From assembly GCF_958298935.1 (NCBI RefSeq), contig NC_084937.1, positions 24,747,568 through 24,811,567 of the forward strand: DNA of 64,000 nt. The letters run 5' to 3'. Source of the DNA: Phragmites australis (Eukaryota; Streptophyta; Magnoliopsida; Poales; Poaceae). The notes under the pieces are model-generated. The model worked only from the letters and a program-made list of their open reading frames with translations. It had not been told where the DNA came from and ran no database searches. This document shows, in pieces, positions 1 through 11,549 of the stretch (the stretch's first letter is position 1; the number at the start of each line of letters is the position of its first letter). Made by a program: the position numbers and the translations under genes.

Positions 1-1620
1 GGGCTCTTCTTCTTCGAACGTGGTTGTGCTTCTGGATGACAGGTCAAATCTTCTCTTAAACTATACGTACGTGTGTTTGCATTTGTGCAAATAATACTTC
101 CATATTATGAGTTTGCTCCAGTAGACTAGGAAGGAAAATATTTAGCAGGCAATTATGCTATCGAGGCAATGAATACTTTTCCCTTTTATCTACTTAAATA
201 TGTGAAACCAAGGAATCGGTCTGCTATTTGATGGGATTTTATGATTATTTTGAGTTGTATTGGTCTAGATTTACATCACTGCTAAAGCATCAAATATTCT
301 TTTATAGAAGCTCAAGTGTTCAATAATTCTCTTGTCAGTTTACTGGGAGCAAAAATCAGAGACACTGTATGTTAATATTCCACAATTTAATGAATTATAA
401 CATATTGTGAACTGAACTCAGCAGCACCTTATAGATGCTAGAATAGTAGAGATTCCACATTTCATATATTTCCAAAAATGAGCAATACTCAGCACAACAT
501 GAGATGCTTCATCTTGTATAAATGTGAAGGCAAATCTGGACAGCATTTTTTCAGTTTGGCCGCATATATATTATATCAGTGCATACTGGGTGTTTGATAA
601 TATCTTAAGAGAGATGTGCAATGCATGTGCTCAGGTGAAACAACTTTAGGATTACTAAAAGTTATATTCTTTTGACTAGAGCTCTTCTATGTGCTGTAAA
701 AGGTTGCAAGGAGGGTTGTTGTACTAATGAGTGTGAAATTAGTTTTGTGTTCCTTTTGTAATTTTGTTCAAACTTCAGATTTGATATATTAAGTTGTATA
801 TACCATGTGCAATTTGATAGGGCATGGCGTGTTCTGTTATCTACGTTCTATGCCATTTAACTCCTATTTGTGCATATTCAAATGTACCGTGTTAGTTAAA
901 TCTTGGCTAAAAATGATCTGCTCTACCACAATTTCAAGCACTACGCCTCAACTATTGTGTAACCATGTGTTAGACATAACACTTTTTATGTGGGAAACTC
1001 TATTTTCAGGACTTTCTACCTCCCTTTGTTAGATCGTGTTTTTTTTTCCTTCCAAATTAAGCAATCCTTTGATTAATGCTATGAGTGAAACATTGTGCTA
1101 CCTTGGTTTATTATGATATATATTCAATTGACTATATTATGGATTTTTGTGCTATTAGGACCTTATGGATTTTTGTGCACATTGCAATGTTTTCAATGTT
1201 GTCTTATTGAAATTTCAGTCTCCAAATGCTATACAGTTTCATTTTTATTTTTAGGATTTCATAAATTTTTTCATATATATGCAATATATACAATTGCTAA
1301 TATCTTCACAAACTTATGCAGATTAAATTTTCCCCTTGCTCTTTCCAGGATTTATGGACTATCAATCTAAATGCAGACTAGATAACTATTTAGGCTTTTG
1401 GCTTTTGTGTTGACATTCTTTATAAGCCATTGTATAGGTGTAGGACATTTGACTTACGAATTGTTTGTAAATTAACATATGTATGTAATGCTTATGTAAG
1501 TATAATTGGGTTTTGTTCAGTTATAAATGCAATGATATATTGGGTTACCTTCTGTGACAACCGATCTGCTATAATTATGTTTCATCATAAATTTCATTTC
1601 ATACGGTATGTATAATGATC
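1..1620. other. AT-rich non-coding stretch at left edge
   Basis: I see no convincing gene here. The first ~42 bases (GC-rich, ending in CAG then GTCAAAT) could be the end of an exon of a gene lying to the left, or the last codons before a stop. The rest is AT-rich with many stops in every frame, and looks like 3' UTR or intergenic DNA. Confidence 0.4.
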
Positions 1621-1639
1621 AACCATGATAGAAAACAGA

Positions 1640-1887
1640 AGAACACATGACCATGGTTTTATGTGTGATGATTTCATTTCGTCATAGAATATGAGTTGCC
1701 CAGCCGGGCAGCCTCTTGCCAACTTTATGACGTTCGACAAATTTTTAGTCACAAAATATATTTTATGATGCAGCTTCTATGACAATATGTGTGATGATGA
1801 ATTTTTGTTTAAAAATTGTTTATGACAAAAAATGACCATTTTGTGATGATAATGGTTTATCATATAATGTCATTTTTTGTTGTAGTG
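1640..1887 (-). mobile_element. Right terminus of a CACTA-like element or MITE
   Basis: The segment ends with the reverse complement of CACTACAACAAAAAATG, a terminus typical of grass CACTA elements. Inside are internally repeated and inverted motifs around 'atgacattatatgat' and 'tttttgtcataaac'. No matching left terminus was found in the window, so the element is either truncated or its left end has diverged. Confidence 0.5.
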
Positions 1888-2889
1888 TTAAGATCTACTC
1901 TTGCAAATTTGCACTTTTGTACGTTCATTTCGAAAATATCATTTCTAGATCACCAATAATATTTAAAAGATATAGAACATGTGGGATTGAAGAAGTTTGT
2001 TCACCAACAAAAAGAGTTCATACTTCATACTAAAAGTGGTGATGGTTCATCACGAGTCAAACCAGTGGTTCACAAGCATTATTTAGTTATTTTGGGCTTC
2101 CTTTCACATCACTTACATGTAGAAAGACCATTCAATCGAATCTTGTAGAAACTGTCAGGGAATCACTAAAGATGAAAAGTCTTCCTTTTTTAGTGAAATG
2201 TTGGTATTCGTTCAAAATTCAACCAGATGAGAATGACAAGAACATCAAAATCGATAACATTCCACAATTCTCTCGTGATATTTTTATCGTTTTGTGATCA
2301 AAACCTTTTTTTATCCTTTCCCCATCAAACTCCTAAAGTGACTTCCACGTCATATCCTTATTTGACGAATTACAAAAATTCTTGTTATTTTTTGTAAAAA
2401 AAAAAACCCATCGAATCTTTAGGTTGCTGACTATGGCGAATACATAATGGACCGCTAGGAGACTCATCTCATTCTTCCTCTCACAACCCTTTCTCTTTTT
2501 CCTCCTCCCTTCTCGAGAGTAAGGGCTTGAGCCCCCGTGCCACTGAAGATCCACCCCTGGTTGCTGACGCTTTAGAATTATAAAGCTAATAAACATTTGC
2601 TATGCATTGGAGCCATTTGGTTGCTATACATTGAACCCGGCCTATATGGAATGATTGTGGGGTGGTTTTGGCAGGATGCATTATATTGTATGCGGGAAGG
2701 GATTAGATTGAATGTGGGGAGGCGCTAACTGAGAAATTAATTGATTGGTACATGGTGTAATCCATGGGTGGATTTGATTAACTGATTGGTATATGGTGTA
2801 ATCCGTGGGTAGATCAAATCCCATAAATTATAAATTATAAGGGGAGACATGTAAGATGTCAAGTACGATCGATGGTTGTGATCAAAGTT
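1888..2889. other. Intergenic, no gene seen
   Basis: AT-rich DNA with no long conserved-looking frame. A short A-run and a pyrimidine-rich patch near 2480-2520 are the only local features. Confidence 0.4.
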
Positions 2890-3100
2890 CACTACTACAG
2901 AAAAGATCATTATTGCTAGTTCAAAAACACTATCAGTGGCGGTTTTTGAACCGGTACTGATACTCAGTATCAGTACCGGTCCATAACATGAAACCAACAC
3001 TAATACTCAGATTATCAGTACCGTTTTATGGGACAAATCGACACTGATATAATGACTATCAGTATCGGTTTTTGCATTAGCCGACACTGATGGCTTGGCT
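2890..3100 (+). mobile_element. CACTA-type left end with subterminal repeats
   Basis: It starts CACTACTACAGAAAAG, a CACTA terminus. It is followed by at least five direct and inverted copies of a degenerate motif around 'tatcagtaccggtt' / 'aaccgacactgat', the dense subterminal repeat pattern expected at CACTA transposon ends. A related array at 11040-11215 may be the other end of the same element. Confidence 0.6.
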
Positions 3101-3601
3101 TGGCACAACCCATTAGCCTTACAGTCTTACTATCATATACACTAAACAAAGAAAAATGAGACAAGCATATATATTTTAGTTTGTTGCATTGGTAACATGA
3201 ATGCTCGGTATATTACAAAAGAAGATATGTCGTCTATACATATGTTATACAACAAAACGAGTATATACAACTCAAAATCAAAAGTCCCAGAAACAATCAG
3301 CCAACTATAAAATAGAAATTCTAGCTACTGTTATCCATCTATCAAATATTTGTCTTCTTGCCTCAGGTGATATCCAACTTTAAAAAAATATTTAACCGAC
3401 CCCTTGGACCTGCAATGACAATAAGTAATTTGTAAATACTACAAGCTACAAAGATAATTGTTACTTTGTAAGTATTCAACTACAAAGTGAACAAAATAGA
3501 TTTGAAGTACTGAAATTTTAATTGTTACTTGTGAGATCCGGCACACATTCATCCATTATATATGTCTATTTCATGAACTGTTCAACATGATAGAAGTCAG
3601 T

Positions 3602-4765
3602 CACTACGTGAAAAACAAACAAATGAGACACGGAATTAGTGATGAGTCGCAATATGATCCATCACTTATGTTAAAAGTGACGGGTCGTGGTTATGATCCG
3701 TCATCCTAGGCTAGACATAAGTGATGAGTCAAGTTGTGACCCGTCATTTATGACTCGTCATCACTGACGGATCATCCTGGGCAAGTCATAAGTGACGGGT
3801 CAATTTGTGACATATTACTAATGAATAACTCATCAGTGACGGGTCGTCCTAGAAAGTCATTAGTGACGGATCAAGTTTTGACCCGTTACTAATGACCAGT
3901 TTCATGCAATAGAGTAGATGAAGAAATTTTAATTACTCAATCATTATATGTATTAGTCAACCAGTTTGATGAAATATTATATGTATTAGCCCATCAACTC
4001 ATCAATTTTTATGTAGTTGTGAGAAAAAATTATTTATCCTTCATAATTTATATCAATTATAAATCTAGCTACTATTAATTAAAAATAATAACTAGTTATT
4101 AATTAAAAATAATAACTAGTTGCATTTATTTGCAGACCATAAAATGTGTAGTAAAAGAAAAAATGCACATTCAACAATTTGTTTATATAGTAAATATGTA
4201 CACGGCATGATGCTATAATTTTTTTTATTTTTATTTTTCTCACCTCGGTAGCACTAGAATAGAAACTATTGTACATATCTACTCAAGTTTCATGTAAGGT
4301 GTGATGGCTATAGACACAAACACGTGTTTCGAAAACGGTACAGAAACTTCTGGGGACGAGAACTTAATCTTCCAAGCCATTTTTGACCTCAAAAATTCGC
4401 CGAACCCGACAAAATCAGGGAGAAACAGATATAACTTTTTTTTAGATGTCTGTAGAGTAAAAACAATGTCGAATTCGGAGTCTATATGCAAAAGTTATGC
4501 TCGTTTTACCGAAGGCGCTTCGAGTCACTTATTTGAAACATTAGTTATATTGTTTATTTCAATTCTGCAGCTGCTTCCGGTCGAAGTGAACAGCTCAATT
4601 GAACTTTAATCCCACTCTCTGATTCCAACACTTTGAATCGAACCATTAAAAATATTTTTATTCCCTTTGCGGTTAAGTTCTGAAGCACCCTATAATTAAA
4701 ATTGGTAATATATACATAGGTGACGGATCACGTTATGACCCGTCACCTATAACCTTCAGCAACAA
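3602..4765. mobile_element. CACTA-like element with GTGACGGGTC subterminal repeats
   Basis: The left end CACTACGTGAAAAACAAAC is followed at 3640-3900 by repeated, inverted copies of 'gtgacgggtc' / 'gacccgtcac'. The same motif returns as a near-perfect hairpin at 4730-4753 ('ggtgacggatcacg...gacccgtcacc'). The interior near 4300-4520 resembles non-coding CACTA internal sequence, and the two opposed open frames there are not convincing genes. The right terminus is not clear. Confidence 0.5.
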
Positions 4766-4805
4766 AGCTTAAAAGGATAAAATATCTGTTTCATATCATA
4801 ATAAT

Positions 4806-4873
4806 GTGATAGCTGAGTTGGTGAGGGTGTTTGCGCACGAGAGAGGTGGCGGGTTCGATTCCCGCGGAACGCA
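4806..4873 (+). other. tRNA-like sequence, probably transposon- or SINE-derived
   Basis: An A-box-like 'tagctgagttggtgagg' and a near-perfect B-box 'gggttcgattcccgc' (4851-4865) are spaced as in a tRNA. I cannot fold a full acceptor stem or a clear anticodon arm. It lies just beyond a CACTA-like array. It is more likely a tRNA-derived repeat than a working tRNA gene. Confidence 0.4.
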
Positions 4874-4879
4874 AGTATT

Positions 4880-5440
4880 AAAAATACTTTGAAAAAGGGT
4901 GTGGCTTGTTCATGTGTTCTCATTGTGATGAAACAACAGGAAGACTAGCAGGGTGCCTTTCTTTAAAATTATCAAAGTGACTTGACGCAGCATAGGCGCT
5001 TCATAGTTTTATCCCTGTAAAATACAAATAAATAAGATAGAATTGGTGATTGGTGAATCAGGATGTTACACAGTAAGATTTCATCTTCCATTTCAAACAA
5101 GCAAGCACATATAGGTTTGTTCAAGTTTGCACTCAGATAATTAATTAGATTAGTAGAGTGCAAAGGATACTGAGTGCATTTTATACAGCTGCACATGCAA
5201 ACAGAAATTTTTTTATCATCGCACTTGTCTAACAAATTAATTTTGCATAAGTTAGGGCATTCGGTAAGTTCTGATTACGAGTTTTTATTGAAATCTAATC
5301 CTATGAACAGTATGAATGCAAACTCACTCCTTGCACCTCCAGATACTCAGCTTCCCGTCAAGGTGCGTGCAAGCCATAACATCCAAAAACTTGCCAAATC
5401 CCCTAGGCAATGGAGTAACAAAGAGCGCGGTACTGTAACT
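4880..5440. other. Intergenic, no gene seen
   Basis: The base composition shifts from AT-rich to GC-rich near 5420, where the remnant reading frame begins. I found no motif-bearing frame here. Confidence 0.35.
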
Positions 5441-5616
5441 GAAGTCAAAGATGATGAGCTCCCGTGGGAACGTGATGAAGAGGATCTACCTCCACAGCGG
5501 GGAGAAGCAAAGCCTCATCGAAAAGAGTAGGAACACCGCGAGTGCCGGGGCGGGCGCAGGCGCCGACACCTCCTTCTCCAGCATCTATAGCTCCGCGACA
5601 TCTCCTGCACCACAGG

Positions 5617-5766
5617 TCACCTGGTGCTCCTGCAGCAAGATGTCGGAGTCCTATCTTGGGACGAGAGGAGGAAACCGCGGAGGCCGAGCGCACAGAGGTT
5701 CCTGGCGTCGAAGGGGTCGTGACAGAGGAAGGAGAGGTACTTGAACACAACGTCGAACCTCCAAAG
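5617..5766 (-). pseudogene. Remnant reading frame, part 2 (left of the copia insertion)
   Basis: On the minus strand an open frame runs from the target-site duplication (5762-5766) to a TGA at 5617. It continues, in the same frame, the frame that ends at 10624-10793 on the other side of the copia element. The deduced residues (for example FDVVFKYLSFLCHDPFDARN) belong to no family I recognise. GC-rich sequence goes on to about 5450, with open frames on both strands. It is likely a gene or captured gene fragment broken by the retrotransposon. Confidence 0.4.
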
Positions 5767-5995
5767 TGAAAGAGGGAGAGCGATCAACCACCCTTGTATT
5801 GATCTCAGGTGTATGAATTTATACACGTACAAGAGAGCCATTGGCTCGATTGGCTATCCTACAATCTCGGCATAGCGAGCGAGCACAGCGCGTGGGCGTG
5901 CGGGGCGTGGTGAGCGTCGCGGCATGGCGTGCGAGACGAGTGGTGGAGCGCGTCTGGCCGTTACAAGGCAGCATGCAGAGACTCAGTCGCTAACA
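5767..5995 (-). repeat. 3' LTR of the copia element
   Basis: 229 bp, TG...CA ends, next to the TSD CAAAG at 5762-5766. It carries 'tatacacgtacaagag' near its start and a GC-rich second half. It differs from the partner LTR at five positions by eye. Confidence 0.93.
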
Positions 5996-8900
5996 CCCCC
6001 CCAGTCGCTGTCGTAGGTGTGCCGACGCAGAGACTGTCTCGGAAGTCGTTGAATAACGCTGACGGCAACCCCTTGGTGAATATGTCGGCGAACTGGCGGG
6101 CGCTGGGAATCTGAAGAACGCGGAGCTCGCCGAGGGCCACCTTCTCGCGAACGAAGTGGACGTCGAGTTCGATGTGTTTCGTCCGCCGATGATGCACTGG
6201 ATTGCGCGCCATGTAGACCGAGGAGACATTGTCGCAGTACGCGATCGTGGCGCTGGTCACATTGCAGTGTAGCTCGTCGAGGAGTTGCCTGAGCCAGGAG
6301 CATTCGGCAACGGCGTTCGCGACGCCATGGTACTCGGCCTCCGCACTGGAGCGGGAGATCGTCGGCTGCCGTTTGGAGCTCCACGATACCAGCGACTTGC
6401 TGAGGAAGACTGCGAACCCAGACGTCGACCGCCGCGTGTCCGGGCAGCCGGCCCAGTCCGCGTTGGTGTACGCCGTGAGCTGGAGCGCCGTGGCGTGGTG
6501 CAGACGAAGGCCGAGAGCTGTCGTACCCTTGACGTAGCGTAGTATCCGCTTGAGCAGCGCCAGATGAGCGTCCCATGGCGTGTGCATATGCAAGCACACC
6601 TGCTGCACTGCGTATGCTATGTCCGGTCGGGTGAGCGTCAGGTACTGGAGCGCCCCGGCCATGCTTCTGTACCAGGGTGCATCGCTGATGAGTGCGCCCT
6701 CGGTTGCTGATGTCTTCGGGCGAACGTCCGCCGGTGTCCCAATCGGCTTGCAGTTGCCCATGCCAGCCCGTTCCAGAACCTCCTTGGCGTACTTCTCTTG
6801 TGAAAGGAAGAAGCCGCCATCGTCACGTCGGACGTCGATGCCGAGGAAGAACCGCAGAGGCCCCATGTCCTTGATGGCGAACTCGAGCCGCAGCTTGTTG
6901 ACGATGCGTTGAAGAAGCCTTGAGGACGAGGTGGACAGGATCATGTCGTCAACGTAGAGGAGGAGATATGCGGTCTCGTTGCCGTGGCGGAGCACAAACA
7001 GGCTGGTGTCGGCGCGCGATTGAACGAAGCCGAGGCTGGTGACGTAGGCGACGAAGCAGAGGAACCACTGGCGTGGGGCTTGGCGGAGGCCGTAGAGGGA
7101 TCAGGAGAGACGACACACGGCGTCAGGCCGATTTGGATCCTCGAAGGCAGTGGGCTGGCTGCAGTACACCGTTTCCTGCAGATTATCGTGCAAGAAAGCG
7201 TTGGAGACATCCAGCTGATGGGCCGGCCACCGTTCGGATGCCACCAGGGTGAGAACCGTCTGAATTGTTGCCGGCTTGACGACCGGCGAGAAAGTTTCAC
7301 CGAAGTCGATCCCGGGGCGCTGGTTGAAACCGCGGACGACCCACCTGGCCTTGTATCTGTCAAGTGAGCCATTGGGTTTCAACTTGTGTTTGAAGACCCA
7401 TTTGCCGGTGATGATCCGAGCGCCGCTCGGCCGATCGTGGAGTGTCCAGGTGTTGTTGGCGATCAGCGCATCAAACTCGAGCTGCATTGCTGCTTGCCAT
7501 TTCGGGTCGCGCAGCGCGGCTCGAACCGACGAGGGGATGGGTGACGTTGAGGTGGACTCCGTCTGTAGAGCGTACCGTGGGTTAGGCTTGAAGATGCCAG
7601 CCTGCGCCCGGGTCATCATGCGGTGTGCGGGCGCCGAAGGAGCCAGGTTTGGGGAAGGGCTTGGCGTGGCCGCAGGCAGGGGCATTGGTGGTGCAGCGAT
7701 GTCCGGCGAGGAGGGTGGTGTCGCTGCGGCTCCAGCATCGGGCGGCGTGGCACGCGGCGAATCCGATGGCGAGGCGATGGGCGAATTTGTGGGCACCGGT
7801 GGAACAGGTAGAGCCGCGGGTGTCGAGGTAGAGCCGCGGGTGTCGAGGTAGAGCCGCGGTGAGCTGGGCGGGTGACGATGCTAACGCCGCAGGCGTGGCG
7901 CACAGGTGATGTCGAGGTAGAGGATCGTCGCACACCGGTTCGTGCCTGGTTGTAGCCGGGGTATCCTGGACCGTTCGTAACGGGAAAAACTGCTCATCAA
8001 AGACGACATGGCGCGATGTAATGACCCGGCGCGTCGCAACGTCGTAGTAGCGATAGCCACGGTGATCCGTGGGATAGCCGATGAAGACGCAGAGCGTTGA
8101 ACGGGCGGCGAGCTTGTGTGGCGTGGTGGCTGTGAGGTTGGGGAAGCAACGACACCCGAAGACACGAAGCTCGTCGTAGGTAGGATTGACGCCGAAGAGG
8201 AGGGCGAATGGCGTGGTGGTGCCGGTGGCGCGACATGGACGCCGGTTGATGAGGTATGTCGCCGTGGACAATGCCTCAGCCCAGAACGCCAGCGGTGCTG
8301 CACTATGAAGAAGCATTGTGCGAACACAATCGTTAAGTGTACGAAGCACGCGCTCAGCCTTCCCATTTTGTTGCGAGGTATAGGGACAGGAGAGGTGGAA
8401 TTGGATCCCATGTTCAGCGAGAAGAAGCCGAAGAGCAGTGGAATCAAACTCCTTGCCGTTGTCTGTTTGCAGAGCCAGAATGGGGAGGCGGAATTGAGTT
8501 TGGACATAGGCGAGGAAGGCACGTATAGTGGGTAAGACCTCAGACTTTTGCCGTAGAGGGAAGGTCCAGAGGTGATGCGTGTAGTCATTGAGTATAGCAA
8601 AATAGTACTTGTAACCTGAATGACTTAAGATAGGAGAGGTCCAAACATCCGAATGTATTAACTGAAAGGGAAAATATGTCTGTGTTGTAGAATTGCTGAA
8701 AGGAAGACGAACATGTTTGCCTAATCGACAGGAAGAACAGGAATGTGCCACTGATTTATTACAACTGAAAGCAAAACTATCTAGAATTTGTGAAAGAACA
8801 TGATGTCCTGGATGTCCAAGGCGCTGGTGCCACAAGGAGACCTCCGAGGATGACGAAGCGGCGAGGGCTTGGTGAGGCGGTAACCGAAGTGGATAAAGAT

Positions 8901-10329
8901 CCCCACGGCTATCACATCGGAGCATCTCCACCCGTGTTGGAAGAGCCTTGATTGAGAAACCAGAAGGGTCAAATTCGATTGAAACATTATTATCACGAGT
9001 AAGACGCCGGACAGAAATCAAGTTTTTAATCAAAGATGGAGAAACAAGAATATTGTGTAAATGCAGTGGAGAAGATGCAGTGGGGATAGAACTGAAAGTC
9101 TGATGAGTAACAGGTAATTGGGCACCATTGCCAACCGTGATGATAGAAGAGGAGGGTTTTAGATGGGTGGGAGGAAAGTTACCAGGCGACGAGGCCATAT
9201 GAGTAGTCGCGCCTGTGTCGAAGTACCAGTCGATGGCGCTTGGAGGCTGGGTGGGCACGCCGACGGTAGACAACGCCTGGTAGAGAGGGGATGTATCTAA
9301 TGGCCCGGCAAAGCCGCCAGGCAGAGGAGGAACCTGGGAGGCCGTCATGGCCTGTTGCGGCTGGAACGGTGGGCGAGGGCCCAGAACACCGGCCCCGGGT
9401 GCACGGAAGGGTGCGGGCCAGGCCTGCACATAACCCGTCCACGGGTTGTAGCCGGCAGCCCATTGCCCCGCTGGTGACTGAGGGCGGTTGCCGCCGCCGC
9501 CGGTGTTGCCGAAGCGCTGCCCGCGCTCGCGCCCTTTGTTGGATTTCTGGGGGCGGTTGCGAGAGCCTCCCACCCCGGAGGTGTTGTCGTTTGAGGAGGC
9601 GGCGCGGGACTGGTCGGTGGAGCCGCTGTTGCCGAAACCATGCCCGGCGGCGAGGGCGTGATTGGCATCGGCCTTGGCGTCGTGCTTCTCGCTAAGTTCT
9701 TCCAGGATGAGGAACGAGCGGGCGCTCATGAAGGTGTGGGGCGGGAATTTGGCGGTGATCATGGGCTTAAGATGGCGATAGCGGGGGCTAAGGCCACGGA
9801 GCAGATTAAGAACCTGACTCGGCTCGGAGACGGGGTGGCCGATGTCGCGGAGTTGATCAGCGAGGCGTTTCAGCTTGGTGCAGTAGTCGTGGACGAACAA
9901 ATCACCTTGACAGGTGCTGCGAAGCTCGGCCTCAAGGTAGACAGCACGCTGAAGTTCGTTGTCGAGGAAGAGCCCCTCGATGGCAAACCACAGGGAGAAG
10001 GCGGTGAGGTGTGGCTTGTGGACGATGTCGAAGACGGACTTGGAGACGGTGTTGAGGATCCAATTGACGATGCAGGGATCGGTCAGCTGCCACTCGCCGT
10101 CGCGCTCGACCGCCGAGGTGGGCGAACGGACATGCGCCGTGAGCCCGAACTTGCCAAGGACGGAGTCGAAGAAGCACCGCCACTGGGAATAGTTGCCGTC
10201 GTCGAGATCGAGCGTCACGGGAACGTGGGAGCGGATGTTGACTGTCTAGAGAACAGCGGTGGCGGCGGGCGCAGGTGCATTGAGGTCGGAATCGAGAGAG
10301 GAGTCGGAGTGGTTTGAGGAAGGCGCCAT
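5961..10329 (-). pseudogene. copia gag-pol polyprotein, broken by two stops and a frameshift
   Basis: The frame starts at ATG 10329. Codon 28 is a TAG stop (10246-10248). A long open frame then covers gag (no CCHC zinc knuckle visible; Gly/Pro/Gln-rich linker), protease (DTGAT at 9207-9221), the pre-integrase HxxxH region near 8830, and the integrase core with its DNG motif near 8480. A 20-bp unit repeated about 2.6 times at 7808-7859 shifts the frame. The reverse transcriptase half continues in the next frame, with an in-frame TGA at 7101-7103 just before the SLYGLRQAP motif, then YVDD at 6946-6957 and RNase H (about 6280-6500), ending in the 3' LTR at 5961. TAG and TGA at sites where CAG and CGA would fit suggest C-to-T decay. 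The element cannot make its own full polyprotein. Confidence 0.9.
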
Positions 10330-10394
10330 GGATGCGGCGGCTGCGGAAGCTGTGGCGAAAGGATTCAGGAAAGTTTCGCCGGTAACTGATACCA

Positions 10395-10623
10395 TGAAAG
10401 AGGGAGAGCGATCAACCACCCTTGTATTGATCTCAGGTGTATGAATTTATACACGTACAAGAGAGCCATTGGTTCGATTGGCTATCCTACAATCTCGGCA
10501 TAGCGAGCGAGCGCAGCGCGTGGGCGTGCGGGGCGTGGCGAGCACCGCGGCATGGCGTGCGAGACGAGTGGTGGAGCGCGTCTGGCCGTTACAAGGCAGC
10601 ATGCAGAGACTCAGTCGCTAACA
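10395..10623 (-). repeat. 5' LTR of the copia element
   Basis: 229 bp, TG...CA ends, followed by the TSD CAAAG at 10624-10628. The tRNA-Met primer binding site lies immediately inside it, at 10386-10394. Confidence 0.93.
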
Positions 10624-10793
10624 CAAAGGACGCGTGGGTTGTTGGACGTCTCCCAGATGCAGAGCAGCAAGGGCTCGTGGATGGAGGCGAGGAGCCACTT
10701 GGAGGCATGGTGGATCGAGCAGAGGTCCTGCACCCCACCGCCAGAGCCTGGCGCGACCTCGCGTGTGTCATCGAGGTTGAGCCAGTGGAGCAT
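10624..10793 (-). pseudogene. Remnant reading frame, part 1 (right of the copia insertion)
   Basis: A minus-strand frame from about 10793 reaches the TSD and, if the copia element is removed, continues without a stop into 5761-5617. It reads residues such as SIHHASKWLLASIHEPLLLC. I do not recognise the family. Upstream GC-rich sequence to about 10860 may hold its 5' part. The surrounding CACTA-type arrays make a transposon-captured fragment possible. Confidence 0.4.
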
Positions 10794-11009
10794 GGCCGTG
10801 CGTGGATGTCCCAGGTGGCGATGCGGCCGTGCTCAGCCTGGGGAGAGAGGAGAGTTCAAGAGAGGTAGAAGATAAAAGGGACTGAAGTGAGAGAGAAGAT
10901 GAGGAGATATGGGTGCACGATGCAGAGGAGACTGTAGAGAGTCGGACGTGAGGCTCAGAAAGAGTCGGACGTGAGGCTTGTGAGCTAAAAGTTATTGAAG
11001 TGAAATTTT

Positions 11010-11225
11010 AGGTCCCAACTAATATTAGTGGCAATTCATGCTTACGAACCAGTACTAAAGTATTAGTACCAGTCGTTAACTAGAATCAGTACTAATAATG
11101 AGTATCAGTACCGGTTCAATCCGACTCAATCGTTGATCAAGCTTAGAATGTTACAAACCAACACTGATACTTTATCAGTGTCGGTTTGTACCTAACCGAT
11201 ACTAATGCTGCGGCACGAATGACCT
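11010..11225. mobile_element. CACTA-type subterminal repeat array
   Basis: Repeated motifs such as 'tatcagtaccggttc', 'cagtactaa' and 'tatcagtgtcggttt' match those at 2890-3100. This is the kind of array found near CACTA ends. A crisp CACTA terminus is not visible; the best candidate is a diverged 'ttacagtgg' near 11232-11240. Confidence 0.5.
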
Positions 11226-11439
11226 ATTATGTTACAGTGGTTCTAGCCAAACTCGTGGTTTTTATATTATTATAAATGTAGAAGCATAAATATAGACAAG
11301 AAATGGTCACGCGGTTTGCCCAACGAGCACCCGGCACATGTCCACTCCACCCATCGGATCACCAATCAAATAGCCTCGCCTTGCGCGCGCGCGCCGGCTC
11401 CCGCGGCCCACCGACCACGCGCGCACGCAACTCCCCGCG

Positions 11440-11446
11440 TATAAAT
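11440..11446 (+). promoter_or_regulatory. TATA box of the 84-residue secreted-peptide gene
   Basis: TATAAAT in a GC-rich context, about 110 bp before the ATG, with a pyrimidine-rich likely transcription start (CTCTCTCC) about 10-20 bp downstream. Confidence 0.7.
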
Positions 11447-11549
11447 CCCCCGCTCTCTCCTGCTCTGCCGCCCCGTCCTGCCGTAGCCAATTCTCTCGAT
11501 CGCCTCGCGCCCCAGCTGCACGGATCCGGTGACTGGTAAAGCTGCAGAC

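Larger units (their letters stand above)
5767..10623 (-). mobile_element. Ty1-copia LTR retrotransposon, near complete
   Basis: Two 229-bp LTRs (5767-5995 and 10395-10623) begin TGAAAG and end CTAACA. A 5-bp target duplication CAAAG flanks the element (5762-5766, 10624-10628). Reading on the minus strand, a primer binding site TGGTATCAG (initiator tRNA-Met) follows the 5' LTR at 10386-10394, and a G-run polypurine tract abuts the 3' LTR at 5996-6001. Domain order is gag, protease, integrase, RT, RNase H, which defines copia. By eye the LTRs differ at 5 of 229 positions (about 97.8% identity), so the insertion is recent in evolutionary terms. The coding region is broken (see the separate entry). 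Confidence 0.95.

Noticed and set aside
3602..3910. CRISPR-like repeat array
   Set aside because: The repeats are short, degenerate, irregularly spaced and in both orientations, in plant nuclear DNA. They are CACTA subterminal repeats.
4806..4873. Functional tRNA gene
   Set aside because: Only the A- and B-box-like parts are convincing. The acceptor stem and anticodon arm do not pair well, and it lies among CACTA-type repeats.
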